Below, piece after piece: positions 8,916 through 17,162 of a DNA stretch of 64,000 nucleotides (its first letter is position 1; each line of letters begins with the position of its first letter). This DNA is from Promineifilum sp019695075. Lineage in GTDB: Bacteria; Chloroflexota; Anaerolineae; Promineifilales; Promineifilaceae. Made by a program: the position numbers and the translations under genes. The notes below the pieces were generated by a model. It did not search any database and had not been told where the DNA came from. It saw only the letters and a list, made by a program, of their open reading frames with translations. The stretch is from positions 123,559 to 187,558 of the forward strand of contig JAHCIO010000002.1 of NCBI GenBank assembly GCA_026129185.1, read 5' to 3'.

Positions 8916-10571
8916 ATGAACACACAGCAACCCGTTGCCCAGCCGCCCGGCCGGCGACCGCGCCGCGGTCTCTTCCTGGCGGCCCTGCTAGCGTTGCTCG
9001 GCGTCCTTGGTCTGGCCCGGATGGGCGCGGCCGAGCAGATCGACGCCAAGCCGACGCCACCCCCCGGGGCCGAGCGGACGCCGTCCCCCTACGCTGCCCT
9101 GGTACCGTCGGACGAGGAGCTGGCCGCCATGCCGCCCGGCATCGACCGCTATCTGGCCGCGCATACGCTGCCGGCCAGCGCCTTTCAGCCGGCCAACCTG
9201 GTTGACTCGACCAAGACGGCTTCGCAGGATTTGGTCATGCCCGGCGGCCTCTTCGACTACACCATCACCGTCCGCAACACCGGCGAGTTCGACATCCCGG
9301 CGGAGGTGACCGACACCCTGCCCAATCAGGTGAACTATATCGAGAGCGAGTGCCTGGCCTTCATCACCGACCAATGCGAATTCAGCGGCGGTGTGATGAC
9401 CTGGCGTGGCACCGTGCCGGAAGGTGGACAGGCGACCATCACGATCTCTGTCCAACTGAAGACCAACGCCGCGGGCGGCGCGATGGTTGTCAACACCGCC
9501 CATATCGAGAGCGTCGAGCAGAACTTCGACCGCAGCGCGACCATCACCGTCGATGAGGCCGAGTCGTCGCCGCTCAGTTTGCTGCCGTTCACCGTCTACG
9601 GTCTGGCCCCTGAGCCTGGCCCGGTGACGCTGAGTGTGAGCCAGCCCAACAGCGCCAATGCCTGGGTGCTGACCTGGACGGAAAGCGTCGGCGCGCACGG
9701 CTACGAGATTCAGGAGGCCCAGGAGGCGGACTTCTCCGACGCCGTGACTGTCCGCGTCGGGCCGACCACCTCGCAGGCGGTCAGCAAGTCGCCCAGCCCC
9801 TTCAACGTCTATTACTACCGCGTTCGCAGCCGCGTCGGCGATCTGGCCGGCCCGTGGTCGAACGTGGGTCAGGTCATTGGCGGCTACCGCGATGACTTCG
9901 ACAACCCCAACACGGGCTGGACCATGCGGCGCTCGACCTATCTCGAAGAGGTCAAGGGTTTCTACGAGAACGGCCGCTATGTCATGCAGATCATCGACCG
10001 CTTCGACTGGGGCATCGTCAGCCCGCTGCAACCCGCGCCGCGCGTGCCCTACGCCATCGACTTCGAGATGCGTACCATCAGCCAGATCTACGCTCACTCG
10101 GCCGGCGGCGTCTTCGGCGGCGACTGGACGGGCCAGACTTGCCCGCCGGGCACGTCGTTCGATGAGTGGTATAAGCATAGCGCTTGCTTCAACCACTTCT
10201 ACAACACCAACATGATCTACAACGACTCCAACCCCAACCGCGTTGTCCTGCAACTGCTGTTCGAGCGGGTTGACCGGCTGGAGTGGTGCCAGGGTTGTGG
10301 CGGCAGCCCGATGAAGCGCGTCGGCGACACGAGCGACCTCCAGAATCTCAAGAACATCAACCCCTTCGAGTGGAACCATTACCGCATCGAGGTGCGGCAA
10401 GATGGCATCAAGCTCTACGCCGGCTTGCCCGGTCAGCCGTTGACGCTGCAATACGAGTACGACGACACCCGCTGGGTCAACAGCCCGTACTTCGGCCTGT
10501 TCGCCTCGACCGACATCATCGACAACCTCACCTGGCGCTTCGAGTACGTCCAGGTGATGCCGCTCGACTAA
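8916..10571 (+). CDS. Secreted DUF11/FN3/LamG-like protein of unknown function (paralogue B)
   Basis: A 551-residue exported protein. Signal or anchor segment at residues about 20-36 (GLFLAALLALLGVLGLARMG). A DUF11-like surface repeat occupies about 90-210 (FDYTITVRNTGEFDIPAEVTD, QATITISVQL, VVNTAHIES). It is followed by the same FN3-like module (NVYYYRVRSRVGDLAGPWSNV) and C-terminal jelly-roll domain (YRDDFDNPNTGWTMRRSTY to FEYVQVMPLD) as the preceding gene. The cysteine-containing motifs WYKHSACFNHFYN and EWCQGCGGSP are conserved between the two. This looks like a tandem duplication followed by gain or loss of the DUF11 domain. AAGGAG precedes the ATG. Function unknown; probably an envelope or sheath component. 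Confidence 0.7.
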   Translation: MNTQQPVAQPPGRRPRRGLFLAALLALLGVLGLARMGAAEQIDAKPTPPPGAERTPSPYAALVPSDEELAAMPPGIDRYLAAHTLPASAFQPANLVDSTKTASQDLVMPGGLFDYTITVRNTGEFDIPAEVTDTLPNQVNYIESECLAFITDQCEFSGGVMTWRGTVPEGGQATITISVQLKTNAAGGAMVVNTAHIESVEQNFDRSATITVDEAESSPLSLLPFTVYGLAPEPGPVTLSVSQPNSANAWVLTWTESVGAHGYEIQEAQEADFSDAVTVRVGPTTSQAVSKSPSPFNVYYYRVRSRVGDLAGPWSNVGQVIGGYRDDFDNPNTGWTMRRSTYLEEVKGFYENGRYVMQIIDRFDWGIVSPLQPAPRVPYAIDFEMRTISQIYAHSAGGVFGGDWTGQTCPPGTSFDEWYKHSACFNHFYNTNMIYNDSNPNRVVLQLLFERVDRLEWCQGCGGSPMKRVGDTSDLQNLKNINPFEWNHYRIEVRQDGIKLYAGLPGQPLTLQYEYDDTRWVNSPYFGLFASTDIIDNLTWRFEYVQVMPLD

Positions 10572-10582
10572 GCGGCTTGGAC

Positions 10583-10594
10583 GGTTCGTGAACC
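10583..10594. repeat. 12-nt palindrome after secreted protein B
   Basis: GGTTCGTGAACC, a near copy of the palindrome at 8879-8893 on the other side of the same gene, and directly abutting the terminator hairpin. Confidence 0.35.
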
Positions 10595-10633
10595 AATGGC
10601 CGGCAAGACCCCGCGCGGGACTTGCCGGCCATT
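10595..10633 (+). terminator. Intrinsic terminator after secreted protein B
   Basis: A perfect 13-bp stem (10595-10607 with 10621-10633) whose loop contains CCCGCGCGGG, itself self-complementary. A short T-rich tail follows. The hairpin contains an in-frame ATG (10596) of the next reading frame, which argues that this ATG is not the translation start. Confidence 0.75.
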
Positions 10634-10655
10634 TCTCTGGGGAGGGTGTAGCTTC

Positions 10656-13040
10656 GTGCGCAAGTTGTTGGCCCGGCCGGTCTGGATCGGCGCGCTCTTG
10701 CTGTGGGCCATGTTCGCCCTGGCCGTGACCAGCCTGTCGGGCGAGGGGCCGACGTTCGACGAGCAGGGCTTCCTGGTTCGCGGTCTGGCCTATCTGCGCG
10801 GGCCGGCCAACGGCGGCACGCGGACGATCATCGTCGGCCACCCCATCGGCCTCAACGCGCTCAATGCCGCGCTGCTGGTCAACGACTCCACGATCAAGCT
10901 GCCGTCGGACGATCCCTCGTGGCAGGAGACCAGCTTCCACCTGCCGGCCGAGCTATTCCTGTGGGGCCGGGGCAACGATGTCGCCCGGACGATGTTCCTG
11001 GCGCGCGTGCCGACGATCTGGCTGGGCGCGCTGCTGGCCGCGGTCGTCGGCCGTTGGGCGGGGCAGATGGCCGGCGGCTGGCGGCTGGGGCGGGCGGCGG
11101 CCAACGGGGCCGGGCTGCTGGCGCTGGCCCTGGCGGCGCTCGACGCCAATATCCTGGCCCACACGCGCCTGGTGACGACCGACCTGGGGCTGGCCGCGGG
11201 GGCGGCGTTGGCTGGTTACACGCTCTGGCGTTTCCTGCGGCGGCCGTCGTGGCCGGCGACGATCGTGGCCGGGGTGGGACTGGGCCTGCTGCAAAACACC
11301 AAGTTCACCGCGCTGCTGTTCGTGCCCCTCTTTGGCGTGGTCATCCTCCTGGCGCTATGGGCGCGGCGGCGGGCGATGGATCGCCTCCTCCTCCTGCAAA
11401 CCTTCCTCGTCTATCCGGCCGTGGCCTTGCTGGCGCTGTGGGCCACGAGCGGCTTTCAGGTTGGGCCGTTGCGCGCGCCGCTGCCGGTGGTGGGCCTGTT
11501 GGGTGGGGCGGCCGTGCCCCTGGCCGACCACTTCGAGCAGCTGCTGGCCATCGGCAACCGAATGCAAGTCGGCGCGCCGTCGTTCCTGCTGGGGCGCTAT
11601 TCCGACACGGGCTGGTGGTATTACTTTCCCGTGGCCTTTGCCCTGAAGACGCCACTGCCGACGCTGTTGCTGCTCGGTTTTGCTCTGTTTCGTATAGCAA
11701 TCTCGATATTGCGCCGGAGAGATCACTTCCGGGGGATGGCGTTCGATCTGGCGGCACTGCTCATTCCCGCCGGCGGCTACTTCGCCATCGCCCTGACAAC
11801 GGATATCAACCTTGGCTACCGCCATCTGCTGGCCGTGCTGCCGTTCTTGTTTGTGCTCATCGGCGTTGTCGTGACCCAGGCCGCTGCGGAGTCGGCCCGG
11901 CGAGAGCCGGCGCGGATGGGGCGCAACCGCGTGGCTGTGGCCGCCGTTGTGGCTGTGGTCTGGCTGGCGCTGGCGACGGTCTGGGTCTATCCGCACTTTA
12001 TCGCCTTCTTCAACCTCCTGGCCGGCGGGCCGAACAACGGCTGGCGGGCGTTGGTGGACAGCAACATCGACTGGGGGCAAGACCTGGGCCGGTTGAAGAC
12101 ATGGATGGACGAGCACGGCGTGGTGCGGGTCTGGCTGAGCTACTTCGGCGAGGGGCGGCCGGAGTACTACGGCATCGCCTACGATGGGCTGGCCAGCTTC
12201 CCGCCCCGGCTGATGAACCCCGCCGCGCGGCCGTTCTACCCCCACGACCCCGCGCCGGGCTGGTACGCCATCAGCGCGACGACGCTGCAGGGCGTCCACT
12301 TCGACGACCACGACCAGTTTCGCTTCTTCCGCGAGCGGCCGGCCGACGACAAAGTCGGCTACAGCATCTTCCTCTACCACGTTGCGCAGCGGGGCGAGCC
12401 GGTTGATTTGCTGCTGGCGGGCACGCAGATGGACAGCCTGGCCCCGGCCGACTTCGCCCGGCTGGGCACGAACCAGGTGACGCCGCGCTGGTTCGAGGCT
12501 GACCGGGCCGTGGTGCTGCCGGCCGGCGCCGCGCCGCTGTGGCTGCTGCTGCCGGCCGAGGGAGACGTGCCCCCCGCCCTGCGCCCCTTCCTGGAGTATG
12601 GGCCGGAACCCGTGGCCGCCGGTGACGGCTATCGCCTTTTCCGCGCCGCGGCGCGCCCGCCCGCGGCCGCGCGCGCCCTATCGCTGGATGGCCACGCGAT
12701 CGCCTTCGGCGACGACAGTTGGGCGCGACAGGACGGCCGCGCCATCCAAACGCTGACCATCTGGCGGCAGGGGGGCGCGCCGCGGCCGATCCAACTCTAC
12801 GTCCACGTGCTCGACCAGAGCGGCCAACTCGTGGCCCAGTGGGACGGGCTGAGCGCCGCCTGGGAGGGCTGGCGGCCGGGGGACACGCTGATGCAACTGG
12901 CCACCGTCACCCTGCCCGACTCGGCCCCGCCCGGCGCGTATCGCGTCGTTGCCGGCCTCTATGACCCGCTGACTAACCAAAGGTGGAGGTTTGCGGATGG
13001 GCAAGACGGCGTAGAATTGGGGCAGTTCACCGTTCCCTAG
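10656..13040 (+). CDS. Polytopic glycosyltransferase, GT39/PMT_2-like, with C-terminal beta domain
   Basis: Start chosen as GTG 10656 because GGGGAGGG lies about 8 nt upstream, while the ATG at 10596 sits inside a terminator hairpin. The resulting 794-residue protein has TM1, then the acidic loop GEGPTFDEQGFLVRG, and about ten TM helices to residue 470. It includes DINLGYRHLLAVLPFLF and SNIDWGQDLGRLKTWMD, shared with the first transferase (3642-5369). The C-terminal 120 residues (PIQLYVHVLDQSGQLVAQWDG, PPGAYRVVAGLYD) match the beta domain ending the second transferase (5356-7392), so this enzyme combines features of both. Donor is likely a polyprenyl-linked sugar; acceptor unknown. Confidence 0.75.
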   Translation: MRKLLARPVWIGALLLWAMFALAVTSLSGEGPTFDEQGFLVRGLAYLRGPANGGTRTIIVGHPIGLNALNAALLVNDSTIKLPSDDPSWQETSFHLPAELFLWGRGNDVARTMFLARVPTIWLGALLAAVVGRWAGQMAGGWRLGRAAANGAGLLALALAALDANILAHTRLVTTDLGLAAGAALAGYTLWRFLRRPSWPATIVAGVGLGLLQNTKFTALLFVPLFGVVILLALWARRRAMDRLLLLQTFLVYPAVALLALWATSGFQVGPLRAPLPVVGLLGGAAVPLADHFEQLLAIGNRMQVGAPSFLLGRYSDTGWWYYFPVAFALKTPLPTLLLLGFALFRIAISILRRRDHFRGMAFDLAALLIPAGGYFAIALTTDINLGYRHLLAVLPFLFVLIGVVVTQAAAESARREPARMGRNRVAVAAVVAVVWLALATVWVYPHFIAFFNLLAGGPNNGWRALVDSNIDWGQDLGRLKTWMDEHGVVRVWLSYFGEGRPEYYGIAYDGLASFPPRLMNPAARPFYPHDPAPGWYAISATTLQGVHFDDHDQFRFFRERPADDKVGYSIFLYHVAQRGEPVDLLLAGTQMDSLAPADFARLGTNQVTPRWFEADRAVVLPAGAAPLWLLLPAEGDVPPALRPFLEYGPEPVAAGDGYRLFRAAARPPAAARALSLDGHAIAFGDDSWARQDGRAIQTLTIWRQGGAPRPIQLYVHVLDQSGQLVAQWDGLSAAWEGWRPGDTLMQLATVTLPDSAPPGAYRVVAGLYDPLTNQRWRFADGQDGVELGQFTVP

Positions 13041-13073
13041 CGTTGGCGGGCGGGCAGCTTTGGAGTAACACGT

Positions 13074-15053
13074 ATGGCTTTTCACGGCGGCGGCTGGTGG
13101 GCTTTCCTCAGCCAGGACGAAGAGCAGGATCAGCCGGTTGTCACCCGCGACCTGCTGGCGCGCGTCTGGCACTTCGCGCGCCCCTACACCCGCGAAGTGG
13201 TGCTGCTGTTGCTCAGCATCTTACTGACGACGGGCATCACCCTGGTCACGCCGCTGCTGATGCGCACACTGATCGACGACGTGATCCCCAACGCCGACAC
13301 GCGCATGCTGAGCTTGCTGGCGCTGGCGCTGATCGCCGTGCCCATCCTCAACGGCGTGGTCGGTGTCTGGCAGCGCAAGCTGAGCGCCTACGTCGGCGAA
13401 CAAATCATCTTCGACCTGCGCTGCGCTGTCTACGAGCACTTCCAGCGCATGTCGCTGCGCTTCTTCACCCAGTCGCGCACCGGCGAGCTGATGTCGCGGC
13501 TCAACAACGACGTCGTCGGCGCGCAGCAGGCGGTCAGCAACACGCTCATCGCCATCTTCTCCAACATCGTCCAGGTGATCGGCACGCTGGCGATCATGAT
13601 CGCCCTGGAGTGGCGGCTGACGCTGCTGGGGCTGGTGGTGCTGCCGTTCTTCTACCTGCCGGCGCGGCGCATCGGCCGCGTCCTGCGCGACCTGCGCCGC
13701 AAGTCGATGGTTCTCAACGCCGAGATGAACGCGACGATGAACGAGACGCTCAACGTCAGCGGGGCGCTGCTGGTGAAGCTCTTCGGCCGCGAGGAGCGCG
13801 AACTGGCCCGCTTCCGGCGCGACAGCGCCGCCGTGCGCGACCTGGGCATTCACTCGGCGGTCATCGGCCGCTGGTTCTTTATGGTGCTGGGCATCATCGG
13901 CGCGGTCGGCAGCGCGTTGGTCTACTGGGTGGGCGGCTATCTGACCATCCAGGGCGCGTTCACCATCGGCACTATCGTCGCCTTCGGCGCGTACCTGAGC
14001 CAGCTCTACGGCCCGCTCATGGCCCTCACCAACGCGCCGGTGGAATTCGCCCAGAGTATGGTCAGCTTTGAGCGCGTCTTCGAGGTGCTGGACATCCCTG
14101 TGGAGATCGCCGCAGCGCCGGACGCCCCGCCGCTGCGCGAGGTCGCCGGGCAAATCACTTTCGACCAGGTCACGTTCGACTACGCCACGACGGGCGAGAA
14201 GGGCGCGGCTCTGGCCGAGGTGGTGCGCTATGACTGGGGCAGCGGCGAGACGCTGCTGCGCCGCGGCCGGAACCGCAAACCCCGCTCCGTCGCCTACCGC
14301 GCCAACGGCGCGGCCGATGGGGCCGAGGCTGACGGGGCCAACGGCGTTGAGGCGGGCGCGCCACGGCGGGTGGCTCTGCACGAGGTTGACTTCCGCATCG
14401 AGCCGGGTCAGTTGGCCGCGCTGGTCGGGCCAAGCGGCGCGGGCAAGACAACGATCACCTATCTCATCCCCCGCCTCTACGACCCCACCGGCGGCCGGGT
14501 GCTCATCGATGGCCACGACCTGCGCGACGTGACGCTGCACTCGCTGGCTGAGAACATCGGCATGGTGACTCAGGAGACGTACCTGTTCTATGACACCATC
14601 CGCGCCAACCTGCTCTACGCCCGGCCGGACGCGACCGAGGCCGAGATGGTCGCCGCCGCCCGCGCGGCCAACATCCACGACTTCGTCGCCGGGCTGCCCG
14701 ACGGCTATGACACCGTGGTGGGCGAGCGCGGCTACCGGTTGAGCGGCGGCGAGCGCCAGCGCGTGGCCATCGCCCGCGTGATCCTCAAGAATCCGCGCAT
14801 CCTCGTCCTCGACGAGGCCACGTCCCACCTCGATTCGCTGTCGGAGGCGCTCATTCAGGACGCCCTCCAGCACGTCATGGAGGGGCGCACCAGCCTGGTC
14901 ATCGCCCACCGCCTATCGACCATCCTAGCCGCGGATGTCATCCTGGTCATGGACGAGGGCCGGCTGGTGGAGCGGGGCACGCACGACGAGCTGCTGGCCC
15001 GCGGCGGCCTCTACGCCTCCCTCTACGAGACGCAGTTCCGGGCGCAGGTGTAG
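13074..15053 (+). CDS. ABC transporter, fused permease-ATPase (MsbA/exporter type)
   Basis: A 659-residue half-transporter: six TM helices (about 40-320, ABC_membrane type 1 with the coupling segment FFTQSRTGELMSRLNNDV) followed by an ATPase domain. Walker A GPSGAGKTT at about 452, signature LSGGERQRVAIAR at about 556, Walker B ILVLDEA at about 576 and the switch-region histidine in VIAHRLST. About 55 extra residues, rich in Arg, Gly and Ala, separate the A-loop strand (ITFDQVTFDYA) from the strand that leads into Walker A (RRVALHEVDFRIEPGQ); most exporters have only a short turn here. Probably a homodimer exporting a lipid or drug-like molecule. It follows the glycosyltransferase gene by 33 nt, so a role in envelope lipid export is possible but unproven. 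Confidence 0.9.
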   Translation: MAFHGGGWWAFLSQDEEQDQPVVTRDLLARVWHFARPYTREVVLLLLSILLTTGITLVTPLLMRTLIDDVIPNADTRMLSLLALALIAVPILNGVVGVWQRKLSAYVGEQIIFDLRCAVYEHFQRMSLRFFTQSRTGELMSRLNNDVVGAQQAVSNTLIAIFSNIVQVIGTLAIMIALEWRLTLLGLVVLPFFYLPARRIGRVLRDLRRKSMVLNAEMNATMNETLNVSGALLVKLFGREERELARFRRDSAAVRDLGIHSAVIGRWFFMVLGIIGAVGSALVYWVGGYLTIQGAFTIGTIVAFGAYLSQLYGPLMALTNAPVEFAQSMVSFERVFEVLDIPVEIAAAPDAPPLREVAGQITFDQVTFDYATTGEKGAALAEVVRYDWGSGETLLRRGRNRKPRSVAYRANGAADGAEADGANGVEAGAPRRVALHEVDFRIEPGQLAALVGPSGAGKTTITYLIPRLYDPTGGRVLIDGHDLRDVTLHSLAENIGMVTQETYLFYDTIRANLLYARPDATEAEMVAAARAANIHDFVAGLPDGYDTVVGERGYRLSGGERQRVAIARVILKNPRILVLDEATSHLDSLSEALIQDALQHVMEGRTSLVIAHRLSTILAADVILVMDEGRLVERGTHDELLARGGLYASLYETQFRAQV

Positions 15054-15114
15054 CTCGATGCGAGGGGGCAAGGCAGAAAATGGCGCTCTGGACTGCGCCT
15101 TCGCCGACGCGCGC

Positions 15115-16908
15115 CTAAGGACGTAGCACTGTCGGCAGAAAGAGCCGCTCGACCGGCATGGTGGGGGTGACGGTGATGAATGTGGCCGACACCGGCCCCC
15201 AGTTGCCGGCGCTGTCCTGGCCGCGCAGGTAGAGGATGTGGCCGCCGGGCAGCAGCGCCGACGTTTCCACCTCGCCGATCACCTTTTCCACGGCTGCGTC
15301 GAAGTTGCCGTCCGTCGCTGCCAGGGCGACGGGTTGGGCGTCCTCCTGCCACGGCGGTACGTCCACCGTGTACTCGGCCGCGGCGATGGGCAGGCCGCTG
15401 TTGCTGGTCGCGTCGAGCGTGGCCGACACGGAGCGCACCGGCCCCGGCCCGGCCACGAGCACGTCGCGCGCGTCGGGGCCGTGGATGGTCTGATAGGGCG
15501 TGCGGGCGATGGTGGCCGCGTAGAGCAACGCCGGGCCGTTGTCCGGCCACTGGATCGCGTCGATTGTGCTGTAGGGCGGCATGAACTCGTCGCCGATCTC
15601 GAAGGTGAAGGCGGGGATGCCCAGTTCGCCGTAGGCCCAGTCGTCTGTCGCCCCGGCGGCGGCGTAGAGGCAATCATAGGCCGCCGCCTGGCAGGAGCGG
15701 TAGCCGTTGAAGGTGGCCAGCTTGTCGCCGATGGCCCGCAGGTCGGTCTTGTTGGGCGCGTCGATATACAGGTGGCCCCACGGCCAGAGGACAAGGTTGC
15801 TGAAGCTGTGGAGGGTGATGAGCAGGCCGGCTGTGTCCGCCGGGGCCGGGTCGTTCATCGCCGGGCCGCGCCGGTCGGCAAAGAGAGCGCTTAGCAAGGC
15901 CTCCAACTGGGCCACCTCGCTCTCCGAGGCGGGGGCGACGCCGCGGAAGACGGGGCTGCACGGCTCATCGCTGGAACCGTTGCCGCCCCAGGCGAAGCTG
16001 TGGTTGCGATTGAGATCGACGCCGAACTGTATGCCGCTGTCCGGTGGCCAGATGTCACAGTCGTCGAGCGCGTCGAGACCATTCTCAAGCCGGGCGTTCT
16101 TGCGCTGCATGAACGGCAGGCCGCCATAGGCCGGCTCCTGCCCCAGTTCCACCAGCCAATGCCCGTCGGGGTTGGCGGTGGGCACGATCCAGATTTCATG
16201 CCAGTCGACCAGCCAGGTGATGTTGGCGTCCGTGCCGTAGCCGTCAAGCAGCAGGTCGAGGAAGCGTAGGGCGATCTCCGGCGTGGTGATCTCGCGGGCA
16301 TGGATGTTGGCCATCAGGAAGAAGACGGGCTTTTCGCCGCGCGAGACGGCGTCGGCGCTGATCGTGGAACTGCCGGCCACGGCCTCATTGGTGACGCGGA
16401 TGGCGCGCAGTGGGTAGCCGGCCAGGGCGTCGCCGCCGGGCGTGACGCAGCCGCCGCGCGCCAGGCAGTAGCTCTGGCCATAGGTCAGCAGTTCGGTCAG
16501 CTGGGGGTGGACCGCGGCGGCCGTATCAAGGGCGGCGTAGATTTCATCGACCGAGCGATAGCCGTCGTAGAAAGCCGGGGCGTCGCGACGGGTCAGGCGG
16601 GCCGTGGCGGTCCCATCGACGGCGACGCGCCAGCCGGCCGCCCGCAGCCTGTCGAGGGCCGCGCCGTCCGCGGCGGCCAACACGTAGCCCTCGGCGACGT
16701 TGTTGTACTCCCACAGGTCAACGTCCGTCAGCCGGGCCAGGTCGGCCGGGTTGGTGTAGTAGATGCGGGCGACGACGGTGGGGCGGCGCGCCTGGGCGAT
16801 GGAAGGGGCGGGGCGAGCGGCGAAGTGAACGGCGACCGTCAGCAAAAGGGCCGCCGCGATCCAGGTCACGGGGCGGCCCTTGCGCCACAAGAGGTTGAGG
16901 ACGGTCAT
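15115..16908 (-). CDS. Secreted M14 zinc carboxypeptidase
   Basis: A 597-residue exported metallopeptidase (carboxypeptidase A/T family). Start placed at ATG 16908, just after the small upstream gene, which gives a proper signal peptide (VTWIAAALLLTVAVHFAARP). The zinc ligands H-x-x-E occur in MANIHAREITTPE and the third His in LLITLHSFSNLVLWPW; the catalytic Glu is in FTFEIGDEF. Substrate-pocket features FGVDLNRNHSFAWGG and IVPTANPDGH are also present. The last 150 residues form a beta-rich extension (SATLDATSNSGLPIAAAEY). It hydrolyses C-terminal residues of peptides outside the cell. The 7-nt gap suggests coupling to the small membrane protein upstream. Confidence 0.85.
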   Translation of the reverse strand: MTVLNLLWRKGRPVTWIAAALLLTVAVHFAARPAPSIAQARRPTVVARIYYTNPADLARLTDVDLWEYNNVAEGYVLAAADGAALDRLRAAGWRVAVDGTATARLTRRDAPAFYDGYRSVDEIYAALDTAAAVHPQLTELLTYGQSYCLARGGCVTPGGDALAGYPLRAIRVTNEAVAGSSTISADAVSRGEKPVFFLMANIHAREITTPEIALRFLDLLLDGYGTDANITWLVDWHEIWIVPTANPDGHWLVELGQEPAYGGLPFMQRKNARLENGLDALDDCDIWPPDSGIQFGVDLNRNHSFAWGGNGSSDEPCSPVFRGVAPASESEVAQLEALLSALFADRRGPAMNDPAPADTAGLLITLHSFSNLVLWPWGHLYIDAPNKTDLRAIGDKLATFNGYRSCQAAAYDCLYAAAGATDDWAYGELGIPAFTFEIGDEFMPPYSTIDAIQWPDNGPALLYAATIARTPYQTIHGPDARDVLVAGPGPVRSVSATLDATSNSGLPIAAAEYTVDVPPWQEDAQPVALAATDGNFDAAVEKVIGEVETSALLPGGHILYLRGQDSAGNWGPVSATFITVTPTMPVERLFLPTVLRP

Positions 16909-16915
16909 CAGCGCC

Positions 16916-17014
16916 CTACTGCCGCGCGCGGGAGCGTTGCAGCTTGGGCAGAACAATCGCCGCCAAAAGAAGCAGGGCGAAGATGGTGAAGATGGCGATG
17001 CCAACAGGGTCCAT
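16916..17014 (-). CDS. 32-residue single-TM small protein
   Basis: A short gene, MDPVGIAIFTIFALLLLAAI then VLPKLQRSRARQ: one membrane helix with a basic C-terminal tail. GGAGG lies 10 nt before the ATG, and a good minus-strand promoter (17094-17067) sits about 50 nt upstream. It ends 7 nt before the start of the M14 peptidase. No family is recognised; it could be a membrane microprotein or a translated leader of the peptidase gene. Confidence 0.6.
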   Translation of the reverse strand: MDPVGIAIFTIFALLLLAAIVLPKLQRSRARQ

Positions 17015-17066
17015 GGGTTTTTGCCTCCGAGTGTCTGGTGTCAATGGGTCTGTGCCCGTCGCCGCC

Positions 17067-17094
17067 ATTATAGCCGCCTGGGCAGCGCTGCCAA
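17067..17094 (-). promoter_or_regulatory. Sigma70-type promoter for the small protein-M14 operon
   Basis: Minus strand TTGGCA (17094-17089), 16-nt spacer, perfect TATAAT (17072-17067). It diverges from the rpsU promoter only about 8 bp away. Confidence 0.65.
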
Positions 17095-17101
17095 TGAGCG
17101 T

Positions 17102-17130
17102 TTGCCGCGCCGGCGTGGCCGTGGTATCAT
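17102..17130 (+). promoter_or_regulatory. rpsU: Sigma70-type promoter for rpsU
   Basis: TTGCCG (17102-17107), 17-nt spacer, TATCAT (17125-17130), about 40 nt before the rpsU coding region. Confidence 0.55.
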
Positions 17131-17162
17131 CCTGCCGATGACCAATCTTCAAGACAAAGGGG

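Noticed and set aside
10596..10655. ATG 10596 as start of the third glycosyltransferase
   Set aside because: It is inside a terminator hairpin and has no ribosome binding site; GTG 10656 has GGGGAGGG at good spacing and leads straight into TM1.
8988..10940. A 650-codon minus-strand ORF opposite secreted protein B, and similar long antisense ORFs (for example 32609-34336, 619-aligned frames opposite acsA, 13221-14909)
   Set aside because: They lie opposite clearly coding genes with recognisable domains, are rich in Arg, Gly, Ala, Gln and His, and have no family motifs: shadows of high-GC coding sequence.
15115..15894. Plus-strand ORFs opposite the M14 peptidase as separate genes
   Set aside because: No ribosome binding sites or domains, and they mirror the peptidase coding sequence.
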